Shown: one piece after another, positions 37,367 through 48,400 of the stretch
Numbering within the stretch: the first letter of the stretch is position 1
Layout: each line of letters starts with the position of its first letter
Assembly: GCA_963748985.1 (NCBI GenBank)
Contig: CAVVKQ010000026.1
Span: 62,001 to 126,000, forward strand
Reading direction: 5' to 3'
Length of the DNA: 64,000 bases
From: RPQJ01 sp963748985
Lineage (GTDB): Bacteria; Pseudomonadota; Gammaproteobacteria; Steroidobacterales; Steroidobacteraceae
Program-made: the position numbers and the translations under genes
The notes under the pieces: generated by a model
What the model was told of the DNA's origin: nothing
What the model saw: the letters and a program-made list of their open reading frames with translations, nothing else
The model's database searches: none

Positions 37367-38341
37367 ATGCTGCGCTTATTGATTCCCACCGGCAGTGGCT
37401 ACACCTGGGTCGAGCACACCCCGCCGGCGCCCTTTCCGGATGAGTTCCTGTGGGCAGACCTCTTCGAGCCGACCCCCGACGAAGAGCGCGCGGTCGAGGC
37501 ACTGCTCACTGTCGACGTGCCCACGCGCGACGAGATGAAGGAGATCGAAACCTCCAACCGCCTGTATGAGGAGGGCGGCGCCGTGTACATGACGGCGACT
37601 GTCGGCAGCAAGCTCGACAGCGAGCGCCCGGAGAGCAGCGCGATCACGTTCATCCTCGCCAACGGGCGGATGATCACCAACCGCTACGTCAACCCGACGC
37701 CGGTGCAACGCTTCATGCAACTGGTCGAGCGGTCGCCCGCGGCGTGCACTTCATCGGCCACGCTGTTCGCGGGACTCCTCGAATCTTTCGTCGAACGAAT
37801 CGCCGACCTGCTCGAACGCGTGCAGACGGAACTCGATGCCGTGTCGTTCGCGATCTTTCCGCGTGGGGGCGCAACCTCGCCGAGCAGCGCCGACCTGCAC
37901 GCCCTGATCCGCCAGATCGGCGCCGACGGCGACCTGGTCTCGAAGGCGCGGGAGAGCCTGGTGAGCTTCCAGCGCATCCTGATGTACGTGCAGCAGTCCC
38001 CGAACCTCGAGCTCTCGTCGGACCAGCGCAATCGCTTCAAGTCGACGCTGCGCGACGTGCAATCGCTGTCGGACCACGCATCGTTCCTGGTCAGCAAGAT
38101 CCAGTTCCTGCTCGACGCGGTGCTCGGCCTCATCAACCTCGAGCAGAACAACATCATCAAGATCTTCTCGGTCGCGGCCGTGATGTTCCTGCCGCCGACG
38201 CTGGTTGCGAGCATCTACGGCATGAACTTCCACTTCATGCCGGAGCTCGACAAGCATTGGGGATATCCGGCGGCACTGCTGGCCATGGTGTTCTCGGCCC
38301 TGGTGCCTTACGTCTACTTCCGCCGCAAGGGCTGGCTGTAG
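37367..38341 (+). CDS. corA: CorA-type magnesium/divalent cation transporter
   Basis: A 324-residue protein with a large N-terminal cytoplasmic domain rich in charged helices, then two C-terminal membrane helices. The first helix ends in the signature YGMNF (GMN) at about residues 284-288, followed by the FHFMPELDKHWGY loop. The GMN motif forms the ion-selective pore mouth of the pentameric channel. ATG at 37367 is preferred over the in-frame opening at 37319, which adds arginine-rich residues unlike CorA. It follows the dsbA terminator and precedes the LysE gene by 19 bp. Confidence 0.93.
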   Translation: MLRLLIPTGSGYTWVEHTPPAPFPDEFLWADLFEPTPDEERAVEALLTVDVPTRDEMKEIETSNRLYEEGGAVYMTATVGSKLDSERPESSAITFILANGRMITNRYVNPTPVQRFMQLVERSPAACTSSATLFAGLLESFVERIADLLERVQTELDAVSFAIFPRGGATSPSSADLHALIRQIGADGDLVSKARESLVSFQRILMYVQQSPNLELSSDQRNRFKSTLRDVQSLSDHASFLVSKIQFLLDAVLGLINLEQNNIIKIFSVAAVMFLPPTLVASIYGMNFHFMPELDKHWGYPAALLAMVFSALVPYVYFRRKGWL

Positions 38342-38360
38342 TCCGGCCCGCTTCCAACTG

Positions 38361-38981
38361 ATGACGCCGGGCGTATACCTCGCCCTGACCGCGACGATCG
38401 CGGTGGCGGCGCTCACTCCCGGCCCGGCCGTGACGGCCATCGTTGCGCGCGCCATCACCGATGGCATCCGACCCGCACTGGCGATCAACGCGGGCGTCGT
38501 CACGGGCGACCTGCTGTTCTTCGCGCTGGCGGCGGCCGGCATGGCAGCGGCGGCGAGCTCGCTCGGCGATCTGTTCACCGTGCTGCAGTGGCTCGGTGCT
38601 GCTTACCTTGCCTGGCAGGGCATCACCCTGTGGCGTTTCCAGCCGCTCCCCGTGACGCCCGGCGTTGGCGTGCCACACGAGTCGAACTTCTGGCGCAACT
38701 ACGGAGCCGGACTGCTGCTGATGTTCGGGCACGTGCAGGCATTGCTGTTCTATGCCGCGCTGCTGCCCGGATTCGTCGACTTTTCCCGTCTCACGGTGTG
38801 GGATATCGCTCTCGTCGCATTGACGCTGGTCGTCGTGATCGGGGGTATCAACACGGGCTACGCCGTACTGGGGGCCCGTGCCCGCCATTTTTTTGCCGAC
38901 GCGCGGGCCCAGCGGATCTTGCACCGCGTGGCGGGCACGCTGATGCTGCTCGCCGCGGTTCTCGTCGCCACTCGGGTGTAG
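38361..38981 (+). CDS. LysE/RhtB family amino-acid exporter
   Basis: A 206-residue membrane protein with about six hydrophobic segments. The family N-terminus MTPGVYLALTATIAVAALTPGPAV includes the conserved TPGP motif, and GVVTGDLLFFALAAAG follows. Family members export lysine, threonine or homoserine lactones; the substrate is not evident. It lies 19 bp after corA and 10 bp before the NYN-domain gene, on the same strand, so the three may share a transcript. Confidence 0.88.
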   Translation: MTPGVYLALTATIAVAALTPGPAVTAIVARAITDGIRPALAINAGVVTGDLLFFALAAAGMAAAASSLGDLFTVLQWLGAAYLAWQGITLWRFQPLPVTPGVGVPHESNFWRNYGAGLLLMFGHVQALLFYAALLPGFVDFSRLTVWDIALVALTLVVVIGGINTGYAVLGARARHFFADARAQRILHRVAGTLMLLAAVLVATRV

Positions 38982-38991
38982 GATTGAACGC

Positions 38992-39911
38992 ATGGCCAAA
39001 CCCACGATCAACAACATGGCGGTGTTCTGCGATTTCGAGAACGTCGCCCTGGGCGTGCGCGATGCGCGCTACGCGAAGTTCGATATCGACAAGGTGCTCG
39101 AGCGCCTGCTGTTGAAGGGCAGCATCGTCGTCAAGAAGGCGTACTGCGACTGGGAGCGGTACAAGGAATTCAAGGCGCCGATGCACGAAGCGTCGTTCGA
39201 ACTCATCGAGATTCCGCACGTGCGCATGTCGGGCAAGAACTCGGCCGACATCCGCATGGTCGTCGACGCGCTCGACCTCTGCTACACCAAGTCGCACGTG
39301 GACACGTTCGTGATCGTGAGCGGCGACTCGGACTTCTCACCGCTCGTGAGCAAGCTGCGCGAGAACAACAAACTCGTCATTGGCGTGGGCGTGAAGAGTT
39401 CGACGTCGGACCTGCTGATCGCGAACTGCGACGAGTTCATCTATTACGACGACCTCGTGCGCAAGGAAGAGCAACGCAGCCGGCGCAAGAAGCCGCCGTC
39501 CGTGCCGGCAGCACCGGCGACGTCCGGCAAACCGCCGGCCGCGACCAGGCCACCCGCGGCTTCGGCAACGCAGCAGGCGGCGCCGACCGAAGGTGACGTC
39601 GCGGCGGCGGCGGGCGGCGAGCCCGCGCGCAAGGGGCCGTCGCGCGCCAAGTCCGAGGACGAAAAGAAGCAGGAGGCATTCGACCAGGTGCTTGCGACGA
39701 TCGAAGCGCTGGCGGACGAACGCGAAGCGACGAGAAGATCTGGGGCTCGATGATCAAGCAGACGCTGAAGCGCCAGCGCCCCGGATTCAACGAGAGCTAC
39801 CACGGCTTCCGCAGCTTCAACCAGCTGCTCGAGGAAGCGCGCGACCGCAAGCTGATCGAGCTGGAGAAAGACGAAAAATCGGGCGGTTACGTCGTCAGGG
39901 CAGTGACCTGA
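38992..39911 (+). CDS. NYN (PIN-like nuclease) - OST-HTH/LOTUS protein, one frame break near 39728
   Basis: Residues 1 to about 155 form a NYN/LabA-like PIN domain with conserved acids: VFCDFENVALG (about residues 11-21), ADIRMVVDALDL and FVIVSGDSDFSPLV (about residues 104-117). A charged Pro/Ala linker follows. The frame then ends early (stop at 39753), but a base-shifted frame from 39729 continues as DEKIWGSMIKQTLKRQRPGF and a LOTUS-like winged helix ending GGYVVRAVT at 39911. One lost base near CGAAGCGACG would explain this. NYN-LOTUS proteins are predicted RNA-binding ribonucleases. The gene follows the LysE gene by 10 bp. With the base restored it is about 307 residues, normal for the family. 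Confidence 0.85.
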
Positions 39912-39985
39912 ACCGACGCGACGCCGACCCGATCCGCGGTAAGCTTGCGACCCGCAGGGATCGAGCCGTCGGAGAAGACTGGCGC

Positions 39986-41747
39986 ATGGCTGACGTTTTC
40001 GTTTCGTATGCACGCAGCGACAAGGCGCGCGTCGCGCCGCTGGTGGCTGCGATCGAGGCCCGCGGCTGGACGGTCTGGTGGGACCCGGAGATCGACGCCG
40101 GGCAGCAGTTCGACGATCAGATCGAAGCCGAACTGCTGGCCGCCGCCGCGGTTGTCGTGGTCTGGACCGCAACCTCGGTCGACTCCCGCTGGGTGCGCGG
40201 CGAAGCGCGCGAAGCCGCCGACCGCAACATCCTCGTGCCCGTTCGGTTCGATACAGCCCGCCTGCCGATGGACGTGCGCGCGATCCACACGATCGATCTC
40301 GACACGTGGAACGAGGACCCCGGCAGCGCGTCGTTCCAGGATCTCGCGCGCGCGCTCGATTCGATGATTGCGCGCCGGAGCAAGGCGACCGCAGCTGCTG
40401 CCGGCGCCGCCGCAGCCGTCGCGACGGCGACCCCCGCCCGGGCACGCGTGTCGATCTGCGTGCTGCCGTTCTCCAACATGAGCGGCGATCTTGAGCAGGA
40501 GTACTTCAGCGACGGCATCAGCGAGGACATCATCACCGACCTCAGCAAGGTCTCGGCGCTGGCCGTCGTTTCACGCAACACCGCGTTCACCTTCAAGGGC
40601 AAGCACGTCGACCTGCCGCAGGTCGCGAAGCAGCTGAAGGTGACGCACGTGCTCGAGGGCAGCGTGCGCCGCGCCGGCGGTCGCGTCCGCATCACGGCAC
40701 AGCTGATCGAGGCATCGAGCGACAATCACCTCTGGGCCGAACGCTACGACCGCGACCTGAACGACATCTTCGCGCTGCAGGACGAGATTTCCGAGGCCAT
40801 CGTCACGGCGCTCAGACTCAAGTTGCTTGCCGGAAGAAAAGAAGGCTATCGAGCAGCGCGGCACGACCAATCTCGACGCATATAACCTCTACCTGATGGC
40901 CCGGCAGCATTACGCCAGCGGTCTGTTGAGTGACGTGCGCAAGAGCGACACGGTGATCCGCCTGTCCCGGGCGGCGATCGAGCTCGATCCGAACTACGCG
41001 CGGGCGTGGGCGCTCCTGGCCAGCGCGCAGCGCAATCGCCTGTACGGCAGATCTCGGGCGACAATGGTTCGATGCCGCCGCGACGCGCGCCATCGAACTG
41101 GATCGAACCTGGCCGAGGCGCATTCGGCGAAGGCCGGCGTGCTGGCGGCGGAGGTCGACTACGCCGCGGCCGAGGACGAGATCAGCGACGGCACTGCGGC
41201 TCGATCCGGATTCTGTCGACGTATTGCGGGAGGCCGGCCGCCTGCGCTATCATGAGCGCCGCTACGCCGAGGCCGCGACACATTGGGAAAAGGAGTTCGG
41301 CCGGGTCGAGACCGGATTTCGCGATCGGTGGCCTGCTCATCACTTGCTACACGGCATTGGGCGATGCGCCGAACGTGAAGCGAGTCGCCAGCGGACGCTG
41401 GAGCGAGCCGAGAAGGTCATCGCAGTCGATGCGACAACGGTTCTGCGATGGCGGCGATGTTCAGTGCCTGCTGTATCTCGGCCAGACCGATCGGGCCAAG
41501 GAATGGGCACAAGCGTGCCGTGCTGATCGACCCGGACAATCTGTCATGCGCTACAACCTGGCGTGCGACCTGATCGTCGAACCTGAGCGAGTACGACACG
41601 GCGCTCGCCATGCTGGCCCCGTGTTGCAGCCGCACCGGACGCGACCAGCTGGCGTGGCTGCAATCCGATCCGGACCTGGATGCGATGCGCGCGACCCCCG
41701 CTTCTGCGCCTGGTCGAGCGGCGGAGACTCTCCGCGCGAACGCCTGA
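39986..41747 (+). CDS. TIR domain - TolB/FlgO-like domain - TPR protein, TPR part multiply frameshifted
   Basis: The intact first 280 residues hold a TIR_2-type domain (FVSYARSDKARVAPLVAAIEARGWTVWWD, then WTATSVDSRWVRGEAREAA with the conserved Trp-x3-Glu) and an Ala-rich linker. A TolB-amino-terminal-like domain follows (LPFSNMSGDLEQEYFSDGIS, FTFKGK, VLEGSVRRAGGRVRITAQL), the kind often annotated as adenylate-cyclase-like. From about 40826 the frame breaks (LKLL|PEEKKAIEQ). The following TPR repeats (TRAIELD, AEAHSAKAGVLAAEVDYAAAE, RLRYHERRYAEAATHWEKE, DTALAMLAP) are scattered over three frames, about eight switches, down to a family-like end AETLRANA at 41747. It could be an NAD-directed or scaffolding signalling protein. 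Either sequencing indels or decay explain the breaks. Confidence 0.78.
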
Positions 41748-41786
41748 CGCACTCGACGTCAGACCTGCAAGCTCGAGGAACCAGTC

Positions 41787-42452
41787 GTGCGATTACTGCT
41801 GGCGGAAGACGACACCATGATCGGTGAGGCGGTGCGGGCCGGCCTGCGCCGACAGGGATTTGTCGTTGACTGGGTACAGGACGGTGTCGCCGCCGAACAG
41901 GCGCTGCTGGCTGAAGCCTACGATGCCTGCCTGCTCGATCTCGGCTTGCCGCGCAAGGCAGGTCTCGATGTGCTGCGCCGCCTGCGTGAGCGTGGCTCGA
42001 TGCTGCCGGTGCTGGTGCTGACGGCCCGCGACGCGATCACCGATCGTGTCGACGGCCTCGACGCCGGCGCCGACGATTATGTCGTCAAGCCTTTTGACCT
42101 GGCCGAGCTGGCCGCGCGGATCCGGGCCGTTACGCGTCGCAAGGGCGGACGAGCGCAGGCGATCATCGAGCATGGCGAGGTTGCGCTGGACCCGGCGACT
42201 CGTGAAGTCCGGCGCAACGGTGAACCCGTGGCGCTGTCGCCGCGCGAATTCGCCTTGCTGCAGGCGCTGCTCGAGCAGCCCGGACGGATTCTCTCCCGCA
42301 CGCAACTGGAAGAACGGCTCTACGGATGGGGCGAGGAAGTCGAGAGCAACGTGGTCGAAGTGCACGTGCATACCCTGCGTCGCAAGCTCGGGGCTGATTT
42401 CATCCGCACCGTCCGCGGCGTCGGTTACCGCGTCGCCCCGGCCACGCCATGA
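41787..42452 (+). CDS. OmpR/PhoB-family response regulator (QseB/TctD-like)
   Basis: A 221-residue two-domain protein. The receiver has the acidic pair EDD (residues 7-9), phospho-acceptor Asp51 in CLLDLGLPRKAG and Lys in VVKPFDLAEL. The C-terminal winged helix (from about residue 130) includes LSPREFALLQALLEQPGRILSRTQL and VEVHVHTLRRKLG. It should bind DNA when phosphorylated by the coupled sensor kinase, whose ATG overlaps its stop by 4 bp. The start is GTG 41787, directly before the conserved receiver. The downstream degQ gene suggests an envelope-stress or metal-response role, by position only. Confidence 0.93.
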   Translation: MRLLLAEDDTMIGEAVRAGLRRQGFVVDWVQDGVAAEQALLAEAYDACLLDLGLPRKAGLDVLRRLRERGSMLPVLVLTARDAITDRVDGLDAGADDYVVKPFDLAELAARIRAVTRRKGGRAQAIIEHGEVALDPATREVRRNGEPVALSPREFALLQALLEQPGRILSRTQLEERLYGWGEEVESNVVEVHVHTLRRKLGADFIRTVRGVGYRVAPATP

Positions 42453-43771
42453 ACTCGCTGCGCAACAAGCTGCTGGTCTGGCTGCTCGGCGCCGTCGCGC
42501 TGGTCGGCGCCGCAGGTGCGTGGGCCAGCTACCGCAATGCACTCGCCGAGGCCAACGCGTTCTTCGACGACCACCTGCGCCAGACCGCGCTGCTGCTGCG
42601 CGACCAGGCTTACGGCTTCGCCGCCACGCCGGGCTTGCCGCAGGAAATTCCCGACTATGACTTCGTGGTGCAGGTGTGGACGCTGGACGGCGTGCGCGTG
42701 TACCTCTCGCGTCCTCACACGGTGTTGCCCGGACTGACCACGCTCGGACTGTCGACGGCCGCCACGCCCAACGGCCGCTGGCGAGTGTACGGTGTCGAGG
42801 CACGCGGACGGGTCATCCAGGTCGCGCAACCGATGAACATCCGCGAGCAGCGCGCCGCGCACCTGGCATTGCGGACGATCGCGCCCTTCGCGTTCCTGCT
42901 GCCGGCGCTCGCGCTGCTGATAGTCTGGATCGTCGGGCGCGCCGTGCGTCCGGTGCGCCGGTTCGCAGACATCCTGCGCACTCGCCAGCAGGGCGCGCTC
43001 GATCCGCTTGATGGCGACGGGCTGCCGGATGAGATTCGGCCCGTCGCGCTCGCATTGAATGACCTGCTGGCCCGGCTCAAGGAGTCCGTCGAGCGCGAAC
43101 GCTCCTTCATCGCCGATGCAGCCCATGAGTTGCGCACGCCGCTGACGGCGCTCGACCTGCAAGTGCAGTCGCTGCGGGCCTCGGCTGCTGGTGGCGTGCA
43201 CGATGACGCCATCGGACGGCTCGAAACCGGCGTGGCGCGGGCTACCCGCCTGGTCGAGCAGTTGCTGGCCCTGGCGCGCGAGGAGCGCGGGGGCAGCCGC
43301 GACTTCGAACCTGTGGCGCTGGCGGACGTAGTCCGGGAGGTCATCGAGGAACTGCTGCCCCTCGCGGACCAGCGTGGGATCGACCTCGGCATGGAGCGGT
43401 CGGATGTCGTCCGGGTGACCGGAGACCGGGAGGCGCTGCGGGTGCTGGTCCGCAACCTGCTCGACAATGCCATTCGTTATTCGCCCGAGAGAGGGCGCGT
43501 CGACGTATCCGTGGAACGTCACGACGGCACCCCGCCGCGCGCAATGCTCGTCGTCTATGACGACGGCCCCGGCATACCGGCGTCTGAGCGCGACAAGGTA
43601 TTCGATCGCTTCCATCGCGTGCCCGGCACGCCGTCGCCCGGCAGCGGCATCGGGTTGGCCCTGGTGCGCTCGGTCGCGGCGCATCACCACGCCCGGATCC
43701 GCCTTGACGAGGGCCCAGGCGCACGCGGGCTGCGCGTGAGCGTCGAGTTCGCCGCCCTCGATCCGCCTTAA
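42449..43771 (+). CDS. Sensor histidine kinase (QseC-like)
   Basis: A 440-residue kinase: transmembrane segment 1 (about residues 8-25), a periplasmic region of about 120 residues, transmembrane segment 2 (about 143-165), HAMP, then the H box FIADAAHELRTPLTALDL with His226. The ATPase domain has N box LVRNLLDNAIRYSP, the G1 box DDGPGIP and the G2 box PGSGIGLALV. It autophosphorylates and controls the adjacent OmpR-type regulator. The gene order regulator-kinase-degQ and overlap by ATGA show coupling. The signal is unknown; the periplasmic domain resembles the short QseC type. Confidence 0.92.
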   Translation: MNSLRNKLLVWLLGAVALVGAAGAWASYRNALAEANAFFDDHLRQTALLLRDQAYGFAATPGLPQEIPDYDFVVQVWTLDGVRVYLSRPHTVLPGLTTLGLSTAATPNGRWRVYGVEARGRVIQVAQPMNIREQRAAHLALRTIAPFAFLLPALALLIVWIVGRAVRPVRRFADILRTRQQGALDPLDGDGLPDEIRPVALALNDLLARLKESVERERSFIADAAHELRTPLTALDLQVQSLRASAAGGVHDDAIGRLETGVARATRLVEQLLALAREERGGSRDFEPVALADVVREVIEELLPLADQRGIDLGMERSDVVRVTGDREALRVLVRNLLDNAIRYSPERGRVDVSVERHDGTPPRAMLVVYDDGPGIPASERDKVFDRFHRVPGTPSPGSGIGLALVRSVAAHHHARIRLDEGPGARGLRVSVEFAALDPP

Positions 43772-43855
43772 GCCTGCCCTAAGGCATCCGGTCCACGATT
43801 CCTCCCGTGCCTGGCGATCCGCCCCGCGGATCATTGCTTGCAAGGAGAGTCGCCC

Positions 43856-45340
43856 GTGACCATTCGTACATTGGTTCGTCATCCGCTGCTCGCCGCCGCC
43901 ATCGGCGCCGCGGTCGTCGCGCTGCCCGCCAGCGCACTCTACCTGTACGGTTCCGGCCACACGGCCGAGGCCGCGGGAACGCCCGCCGCCGCCACTGCCA
44001 CCAGTCAGCCCGCAGCCGGCTCGCCCGCTGGCAGCGCGGCGCCAGTCGTGACCGGCCTGCCCGATTTCAGCAAGCTCGTGCAAGCCTACGGACCGGCCGT
44101 GGTCAACGTCAGTGTCCGCTCCGTGGTGAAGACGAGGGGGCGCGACCGCCTGCCGCAGGGCATGGACGAGGACAACCCCCTGTTCCAATTCCTGCCGCAC
44201 GGCAATGGCGGCGCGCCGATGCGCGGCGAGGGCTCCGGCTTCATCGTCAGCGCGGACGGCATCATCCTCACCAACGCGCACGTCGTGGATGACGCGCAGA
44301 AAGTGACCGTGAAGCTCACGGACCGCCGCGAGTTCGAAGCCCGCGTGATCGGCTCGGATGCGAAGAGCGACGTGGCCGTCCTGAAGATCGAAGCGCGCGA
44401 CCTGCCCGTCGTCAAGCTTGGCAACCCGCGAACGCTGCAGGTCGGCGAGTGGGTCGTGGCCATCGGGTCGCCGTTCGGATTGGAGAATTCCGTCACTGCC
44501 GGCATCGTGAGCGCCAAGGGGCGCAGCCTGCCGGACGACGCCTACGTTCCGTTCATCCAGACGGACGTCGCGGTGAACCCGGGTAATTCCGGCGGCCCGC
44601 TCTTCAACCTGCGCGGTGAAGTGGTCGGCATCAACTCGCAGATCTACAGCCGCTCCGGCGGCTACCAGGGCCTGTCGTTCGCGATTCCGATCGACGTCGC
44701 GATGAACGTCGGCAAGCAGTTGCAGGCGCAGGGTCACGTGACACGCGGGAAACTCGGTGTCGGCATCCAGGACGTGGACCAGGCGCTCGCCGAGTCGTTC
44801 GGACTCGACGTGCCGCGCGGCGCGCTCGTCGCCAGCGTCGAAAAAGGCGGTCCTGCAGACAAGGCTGGGCTCCAGGAAGGCGATGTCATCCTTGGATTCG
44901 ACGGGCAGTCGATCGATTCCGCGGGTCAGTTGCCGTCGGCTGTCGCGGCCACGGACCCCGGCAAGGCCGTGGCCCTGCAGGTGTGGCGAGACCGGGCATC
45001 CCGCGAAGTCAAAGTCAGCCTCGGCCAGACAACCGACGATAGCGCCGTTGCGGCCAACGTCGACGCTACGAGTGCCGGACGTCTCGGCATGACGGTGCGG
45101 CCGCTGTCAGCGGAGGAGAAGCAGCAGGTGGAATTGAGCGATGGCCTCGTGGTGGAGGACGTCGAAGGCGCCGCGGCCGAAGCAGGCGTGCGTCCGGGGG
45201 ATATCGTCATCGCCGCCAACGGCAAGTCGGTGCAGAGCGTCGAGCAGCTGCGGTCCGTGGTATCCGGATCGAAGAGCCACGTTGCCCTGCTGGTGCAACG
45301 CGGTGACGCGCGGATGTTCGTGCCCATCGAACTCGGCTGA
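43856..45340 (+). CDS. degQ: DegQ/HtrA family periplasmic serine protease
   Basis: A 494-residue protein with an N-terminal hydrophobic segment (about residues 11-31) acting as signal or anchor. The trypsin-like domain has His142 (ILTNAHVVDD), Asp172 (SDVAVLKI) and Ser245 (NPGNSGGPLF). Two PDZ domains follow, the first with LGVGIQDVDQALAESFGL and the second from about residue 400 (RLGMTVRPLSAEEKQ). It degrades or refolds misfolded periplasmic proteins. GTG at 43856 is chosen because AAGGAGAG lies 6 nt upstream. It is 84 bp after the sensor kinase, so it may be a target of or cotranscribed with that system. Confidence 0.94.
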   Translation: MTIRTLVRHPLLAAAIGAAVVALPASALYLYGSGHTAEAAGTPAAATATSQPAAGSPAGSAAPVVTGLPDFSKLVQAYGPAVVNVSVRSVVKTRGRDRLPQGMDEDNPLFQFLPHGNGGAPMRGEGSGFIVSADGIILTNAHVVDDAQKVTVKLTDRREFEARVIGSDAKSDVAVLKIEARDLPVVKLGNPRTLQVGEWVVAIGSPFGLENSVTAGIVSAKGRSLPDDAYVPFIQTDVAVNPGNSGGPLFNLRGEVVGINSQIYSRSGGYQGLSFAIPIDVAMNVGKQLQAQGHVTRGKLGVGIQDVDQALAESFGLDVPRGALVASVEKGGPADKAGLQEGDVILGFDGQSIDSAGQLPSAVAATDPGKAVALQVWRDRASREVKVSLGQTTDDSAVAANVDATSAGRLGMTVRPLSAEEKQQVELSDGLVVEDVEGAAAEAGVRPGDIVIAANGKSVQSVEQLRSVVSGSKSHVALLVQRGDARMFVPIELG

Positions 45341-45424
45341 CGACCCTTTCTCGCAGCCGCAGAAGTGCGCCGTCGCATGGCCCGGTGAGAGAGCCCTCTT
45401 TCTCACCCGCACGACTACCTGCAC

Positions 45425-48400
45425 TTGCCTGTACCCAAGCATTTCGTTCTGCTGGCATTGTCGGCGCTGCTGATCGCAGCGGACGCCGATGCCGCGCGCC
45501 GTTTCGTGGAAGTGGGCGCCGGGCGAGGCCTCGACGCCACGGTGATCCCTGCCATGCTCGTCGACCGCGACGGCTTCCTGTGGGCCGGCTCGCGCGAAGG
45601 CTTGTTCCGTTACGACGGCTACCAGGCCGTCGCCTTCCTGCCGGATCCTGGCCAGCCGGGGCGCGTCAGCGACGTGGACGTGCGCTCGCTGTACGAGGCG
45701 GACGACGGCGCGCTGTGGGTTTCCACGAATACCGGCGGGCTGAACCGGCGCGATCCGCACACGGGCGTGTTCGAGCAATTTCACCATGCATCGGGCGATC
45801 CGCGATCGCTCAGCAATGAGAGTGTCTATGGCGTCGGCCAGGACGCCGCTGGCCGGCTCTGGGTCGGTACGCAAAAGGGCCTCAACCGGCTGGATGCAGA
45901 CGGCCGTGGATTCACGCGCTTTTTTCATGAACGCGGGACGCCTGCGAGCCTGGCTCATGACTGGGTCTACACGCTGCATCTCGGACCTTCGAAGCAATTG
46001 TGGATCGGCACGGTCGGCGGCGGCATCGATCGCTGGAATGACGCCAACGGGAGCTTTGATCATTTCGGGCTCGCCCGCCTGGCCGGCGGTCCCGCCGGAC
46101 TCGACGACGTGTTCGCGATCCACGAAGCCGCCGATGGCCGCGTGTGGGCCGGTACACGCCAGGGCCTGGTGGAACTTGATCCGGTCCGTCGCGAGGCGGC
46201 CCGCTTCGACATGGCCGATGCGAGCGGCGTGCAACCCCTGGTCACTGCGATGCACGCGGATCGCGCGGGTCGCCTGTGGGTCGCGACGCACGCGCATGGG
46301 GTGCTGGTGGTGGACCTTGCAACGCGCACGTGGGGGCGCGCGCACCCGGGCAGCATAGGTGCCCCGGGCAACCTGCCGGCGCAACCGCAACTGAGTCTCG
46401 CCGCAACAGGAAACACCCTCTTCGTCGGCACCTGGGGCAGCGGAATCTACCGCGCACCGCTCGAGGAGCCGGAATTTCGGCTGCTGACCACCGCGGCCGA
46501 CGGCCGCGGCCTCCGCCACAAGAACGTAACCGCCCTGCTCGGTAGCGCAGTTCCAGGCCAACCCTGGGTCGGCAGCTTTGGCGGCGGACCGCAGCGCGTG
46601 GACGTTGCGACAGGATCCGTATTCCCAACTGGGGGCGACGCCGCAGACACCATCCGCCAGGCGGGCGTGGTCAGCCTTGCCGCGGCGAACGATGGCAGCT
46701 TTTTCGCGGGCACGACCGAAGGCTTGCATCGCTTTGCGGCGGACGGTCGCAACCTGGGTCTCGACAAGCATGCTCGCGACCGGTCGGACACGATCGGCGA
46801 AGGCTACGTCGGCGCACTGATGGCAGCCGAGCAGTCCGGTCTCTGGGTCGGCGTCGGGGGCAGCGGTCTCTTTTTCCGTGATCCCAGGAGCGGGAAATTC
46901 CAGGCCTACCGTCACGACCCCGCCACCCGTGACTCCCTGAGCGGCGACTACGTCACTGCCCTTGCCGCTGGCGGCGTCGGGCGGCTGTGGGTCGGCACAC
47001 GCTCGAACGGGCTGAACCTCTGCCGCATCCAGCCCTGGTCCTGCGAGCGTTTCGACGGAACTGGCGCAACCCAGCTCAATCTCGGACATCACCACGTCAC
47101 CGCCTTGCATCGCGATCGTGGCGGCGCGCTCTGGGTCGCGACCGACGGTGGCGGAGCGTCGCGCGTGCTGGAGAGTCCAGAGGGACACGTGACCGGTTTC
47201 GAACGGTGGGGCACCCCGCGCGGCCTGTTGAACGACGGCATCATGGCCATCGAGAGCGACGATGACGGTTCCTTGTGGTTCAGCACACGTCACGGCCTTT
47301 CGCGGCTCGACCCGGCGACCGGGCGCGTCGTCAACCAGGTCGCCGAATCCGGCCTGCCGGTCAGTCATTTCAATACCGGCGCCTCGTCGTCGGATCCAGC
47401 CTTCCTGCACTTTGGCTCGGTGGACGGCCTGCTCAGCGTGCCGAGGGGTACGACCCTGCGACCACGTCCGCCAGCGCCGGTGCGGATCACCGCAATCGAG
47501 CGTCTGGCCAGGGGTACGGGACGGTCCCTGCCACCGGCTGCGCTGCGCACCGGATTCGCGACGAAACTTGGCGACGTGCTGGCGGTCGAGTTCGCCGTCC
47601 TCGACTTTGCCGAGACGACGCACGAATACGCCTATCGCATGCAACCGAATGACGCGTGGACACCGCTCGGCCGGCGCCGGCAACTGACCTTCTTTGGTCT
47701 CGCGGCCGGACGCTACGCATTGGAGGTGCGTGCCCGGGACGTATTTGGCCAGTGGAGCACGAGTCCGGCACTGCCCTTCCAGATCGTGCCGCCATTCTGG
47801 ATGACGGGGTGGTTCCGCGCGCTGGTGCTCGTCGCGGCGGGCCTGCTGGTGCACGGTCTGCATACCCTGCGGCTGCGTCGCCTGCGACGGCGCAACCTCG
47901 TGCTGGAACAGCTCCAGCAGCAGCGCGAGCAGGCGCTTGCGCAGGCCACGCGCATCCAGCGCGAACTCGAGGATGCTTATGCTGGCCTGAGGCAGCTGAC
48001 GGGGCGCCTGGAGTCCGCGAAGGAGGAAGAGTGCAGCCGCATCTCCCGCGAGCTGCATGACGAGTTCGGCCAGACGCTGACGGCCGCCAAGATCAACCTG
48101 CAGATGGTGCGGCAGGCCATGGTGGACCCGGCTGTCGTGCAGCGTCTCGAGGAGTCGGTCGAGATGGTCGATCGCATGATCCAGCAGGCGCGGAACATCG
48201 CGCTCGGCCTGCGGCCGCCGCTGCTGGACGAGGCCGGCCTGGTGCCTGCACTCGATCACTATCTCAAGTCGCTGGCCGGGCGCTCCGGCATTCGCATCGA
48301 TTTCGAGGCGTCGCCTGCAGCCGCCGGTATTCCGCACGGACACAACACGACGGTATTCCGCGTAGTCCAGGAGGCCATCTGCAACGCCCTGCGACACGCG

